From positions 1-31,510 of the forward strand of contig JBHGXV010000032.1 in assembly GCA_041920505.1 (NCBI GenBank): a stretch of 31,510 bases of DNA, written 5' to 3'. The stretch comes from JBHGXV01 sp041920505 (GTDB lineage Bacteria > Bacillota > Bacilli > Brevibacillales > Brevibacillaceae). Positions within the stretch are counted from its first letter, which is position 1; each line of letters starts with the position of its first letter. The notes under the pieces are model-generated. The model did not search any database. It was not told the origin of the DNA and saw only the letters and a list, made by a program, of their open reading frames with translations. Both the position numbers and the translations under genes were made by a program. Positions 29,476 to 31,510 of this stretch are shown here, one piece after another.

Positions 29476-30285
29476 ATGGATCAAGCACAACCGATAAAGG
29501 TAGCGGTAGCCGGCGCCCGCGGGCGCATGGGGCAGGAAGTGGTAAAGATGCTGGGCAACGATCCCGCGCTCGCGTTTGTCGTCGCCGTCGACTCCAAATA
29601 CGCGGGCGGCGATGTCGGCGAGACGATTTTCGGAAAGCCAAACGGCGTCCCGTTCACCACCTCGATGGAGCAGGCGTTTGAACAATACCGGCCGGACGTG
29701 CTGGTCGACTTCACCACGCCGCACACCGTGTATCGCCACATGATCACCGCCCTTGAGCACGGCGTTCGCCCCGTCGTCGGCACGACCGGCCTGTCGGCGC
29801 AAGAGATCGAGGAGTTGTCCAGACGCGCGAAGGAAACGGGGCTTGGCGCGATCATCGCGCCCAACTTCGCCATTGGCGCGATCCTGTGCATGAAGTTTGC
29901 CGCGATCGCCGCCAAGTACATGCCGCATGTGGAAATTATCGAGCTGCACCACGACCAGAAGCTGGACGCGCCGAGTGGCACGGCCGTGAAGACGGCCGAG
30001 ATGATCGCCGCCGCACGCAAGCAGGTGAAGCAGGGACATCCTGACGAACAAGAGACGCTGGCCGGAGCGAGAGGAGCGGAGTACGAGGGCTTCCGGATTC
30101 ACAGCGTGCGGCTGCCGGGGATGGTAGCCCATCAGGAGGTGCTGTTCGGCGCAACCGGGCAGACCTTGTCGATCCGCCACGATTCGATCAGCCGCGAATC
30201 GTTCATGCCGGGCGTCAACATGGCGATCAAAGCCGTGATGAACCTGGATCACCTGATCTATGGCCTGGAACACCTGCTAGACTAG
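29476..30285 (+). CDS. dapB: 4-hydroxy-tetrahydrodipicolinate reductase
   Basis: DapB reduces hydroxy-tetrahydrodipicolinate with NAD(P)H in the lysine/diaminopimelate pathway. The 269-residue protein has the dinucleotide loop VAVAGARGRMGQEVV, LVDFTTPH, GTTGLS, the catalytic segment ELHHDQKLDAPSGTAVKTAEMI, and the C-terminal RHDSISRESFMPGV. ATG 29476 is chosen because AGAGGAG (29460-29466) then lies 9 nt upstream; ATG 29470 abuts the previous stop with too little spacing. It is followed by mgsA as in B. subtilis. Confidence 0.96.
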   Translation: MDQAQPIKVAVAGARGRMGQEVVKMLGNDPALAFVVAVDSKYAGGDVGETIFGKPNGVPFTTSMEQAFEQYRPDVLVDFTTPHTVYRHMITALEHGVRPVVGTTGLSAQEIEELSRRAKETGLGAIIAPNFAIGAILCMKFAAIAAKYMPHVEIIELHHDQKLDAPSGTAVKTAEMIAAARKQVKQGHPDEQETLAGARGAEYEGFRIHSVRLPGMVAHQEVLFGATGQTLSIRHDSISRESFMPGVNMAIKAVMNLDHLIYGLEHLLD

Positions 30286-30306
30286 TCCGGACAAGGAGGA
30301 GAAACC

Positions 30307-30708
30307 GTGAAGATCGCGTTGATTGCCCACGACCGGAAAAAAGAAGAGATGGTGCAACTGGCGATGGCATATGAAACCATTCTCGCCAGGCACGAGTTGT
30401 ACGCGACCGGCACCACCGGCCAGCGCATCATGGAAAACACGTCGCTTCGGGTAACGCGGTTCCTCTCCGGCCCGCTTGGCGGCGACCAGCAGGTGGGCGC
30501 GATGATCGCGCAAAACGAGATGGATCTGATCATCTTTTTGCGCGATCCGCTGACCGCCCAGCCGCACGAGCCTGACATTATCGCCTTGCTGCGTTTGTGC
30601 GACGTTCATCAAATCCCGTTTGCGACCAATATGGGCACGGCGGAAGCGCTGCTCAAGGCATTGGCCAAAGGCGACCTGGCCTGGCGCAACGTGGTTCATG
30701 AGGGGTAA
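30307..30708 (+). CDS. mgsA: Methylglyoxal synthase
   Basis: MgsA converts dihydroxyacetone phosphate to methylglyoxal and phosphate, an overflow route of glycolysis. The 133-residue protein is full length: MKIALIAHDRKKEEM, the phosphate-binding ATGTTGQRI, SGPLGGDQQVGAMIA, the catalytic aspartate region DLIIFLRDPL, and FATNMGTAEALL. It starts with GTG at 30307, with AAGGAGGAG at 30294-30302. Bacillithiol genes follow closely; that thiol takes part in methylglyoxal detoxification, so the neighbourhood is functionally sensible. Confidence 0.96.
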   Translation: MKIALIAHDRKKEEMVQLAMAYETILARHELYATGTTGQRIMENTSLRVTRFLSGPLGGDQQVGAMIAQNEMDLIIFLRDPLTAQPHEPDIIALLRLCDVHQIPFATNMGTAEALLKALAKGDLAWRNVVHEG

Positions 30709-30716
30709 GTAAATAT

Positions 30717-31415
30717 ATGGAAAAACTGGATATTCTGGCGATCGGCGCCCATCCCGACGATGTGGAGATCGGGGCGGCCGGTAGCCTGATCAAGGCAGCG
30801 AAGGAAGGCAAGCGCGTCGGCATCCTTGACCTGACCTACGCCGAACTCTCCTCCAACGGCAGCGTAGAGCGGCGGCAGGCGGAAGCGGCGGCGGCCTCGC
30901 AGGCGATGGGGCTTGCGGCCCGCTACAACTTTGGCTTGCCTGACCGCGGATTGGAGAGCGTGCGCGACGAGGCGGTTCGCCGCGTCGTCGACCTGATCCG
31001 GCGCACCCGGCCGCAGGTGGTGCTGGCACCGTACTGGCAGGACCGGCATCCCGACCACGAGAGCGCAAGCCGCATCGTACGGGAAGCGGTCTTTTCCGCA
31101 GGCATTCACAAATTCAACGGGTATGACGCGTTGCCGGGCTTTCGACCGCAGCGGTTGTATTACTATTTCATCAACACAACGGCCGCGCCCAGCTTCGTGG
31201 TTGACATCAGCGACATATACATAGAAAAAATGGGGGTGTTGCGCTGTTACAAAAGCCAGTTCGAACGGGAAGAGGGCAGCGTGGCCACGCCGCTCAACAA
31301 CGGGTACCTGGAGGCGGTTGAATACCGTGAACGTTTGTTTGGACAACAAACCGGCGTCTTGTTCGCCGAAGGTTTCGTCAGCCCGGCTCCGCTCACCGTC
31401 ACTTCGCTTGTCTGA
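30717..31415 (+). CDS. bshB1: Bacillithiol biosynthesis deacetylase BshB1
   Basis: BshB1 (LmbE/PIG-L family zinc hydrolase) deacetylates GlcNAc-malate, the second step of bacillithiol synthesis. The 232-residue protein has the zinc motif AHPDD near residue 11, followed by VEIGAAGSL, LPDRGLESV and the downstream zinc histidine in DRHPDHESASRIV. The ATG at 30717 lies 8 nt after the mgsA stop, with GAGGGG at 30700-30705. bshA follows, as in B. subtilis. Confidence 0.94.
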   Translation: MEKLDILAIGAHPDDVEIGAAGSLIKAAKEGKRVGILDLTYAELSSNGSVERRQAEAAAASQAMGLAARYNFGLPDRGLESVRDEAVRRVVDLIRRTRPQVVLAPYWQDRHPDHESASRIVREAVFSAGIHKFNGYDALPGFRPQRLYYYFINTTAAPSFVVDISDIYIEKMGVLRCYKSQFEREEGSVATPLNNGYLEAVEYRERLFGQQTGVLFAEGFVSPAPLTVTSLV

Positions 31416-31448
31416 CGGCGATCCGAAAGCAAAAGGAGGGGTTTTTCC

Positions 31449-31510
31449 GTGAACATCGGAATCACCTGTTACCCGTCACTCGGCGGGTCTGGTGTCGTCG
31501 CTACCGAATT
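31449..31510 (+). CDS. bshA: N-acetyl-glucosaminyl L-malate synthase BshA, N-terminal fragment
   Basis: Only the first 20 codons are in the window. They begin with GTG at 31449, with AAAGGAGGGG at 31431-31440. The peptide MNIGITCYPSLGGSGVVATE matches the start of BshA glycosyltransferases, including the GGSG nucleotide-sugar loop. BshA joins GlcNAc to malate, the first step of bacillithiol synthesis. Truncation is due to the window edge. Confidence 0.85.
   Translation, partial: MNIGITCYPSLGGSGVVATE

Noticed and set aside
1..31510. CRISPR arrays, insertion sequences, prophage, tRNA or rRNA genes
   Set aside because: None seen: no regularly spaced repeats, transposase motifs, or tRNA/rRNA signatures; the region is syntenic housekeeping sequence.

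Overview
The window is a high-GC (roughly 58-60% by eye) chromosomal segment of a Bacillota member of the Bacillales type. Gene order follows the well-known Bacillus subtilis stretch hepS-menG-hepT-ndk-cheR-aroC-aroB-aroH-trpEDCFBA-hisC-tyrA-aroA-ypiA-ypiF-qcrABC-ypjA-ypjB-mazG-dapB-mgsA-bshB1-bshA almost gene for gene. Bacillithiol genes, a YpjB-family sporulation-type protein, an IDEAL-domain protein, Shine-Dalgarno sequences of the AGGAGG type and sigma-A-like promoters all agree with this. A UbiA-type prenyltransferase, UbiX and MqnA between menG and hepT point to menaquinone synthesis by the futalosine route. Among Bacillales that fits groups such as Alicyclobacillaceae-like genera better than Bacillus itself, but the genus cannot be fixed from this window.

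Layout. 1-170: C-terminal end of an unrecognised gene. 264-5170: menaquinone side chain and ring genes (hepS, menG, mqnP-like ubiA, ubiX, mqnA, hepT). 5266-6644: ndk and cheR. 6717-6884: an overlooked 55-residue ORF. 7016-9650: aroC-aroB-aroH. 9651-9904: trp promoter and leader with a 5-nt-periodic GAG array, an anti-terminator and a terminator, i.e. a TRAP-type attenuator. 9905-17057: tightly overlapping trpEDCFBA, then hisC and a terminator. 17177-19594: tyrA and aroA. 19595-20128: a 534-bp gap that holds a terminator, a perfect-hexamer promoter driving a roughly 104-nt terminated transcript (candidate small RNA), and a second promoter with a long leader for an ECF sigma factor/anti-sigma pair (20129-21333). 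21429-24299: TPR protein, an uncharacterised 372-residue protein, a stand-alone IDEAL protein and a YpiF/DUF2487 protein. 24509-26516: qcrABC (menaquinol:cytochrome c reductase) behind a strong promoter and a cluster of TGTCA/TGACA half-sites. 26617-28083: ypjA and ypjB. 28113-28973 (minus strand): a YitT-family membrane protein. 29125-31510: MazG-like pyrophosphohydrolase, dapB, mgsA, bshB1 and the start of bshA.

The common thread is chorismate and menaquinone. AroB, AroA and AroC make chorismate. TrpE, AroH/TyrA and MqnA draw on it for tryptophan, tyrosine/phenylalanine and menaquinone. HepS/HepT, the UbiA protein and MenG complete the quinone, and QcrABC oxidises it in the respiratory chain. 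Most of the window is well-conserved housekeeping. The points most worth following up are the orphan small-RNA candidate at 19718-19855, the TRAP attenuator, the terminator-like hairpin that buries the ypjB ribosome binding site, and the half-site cluster upstream of qcrA.
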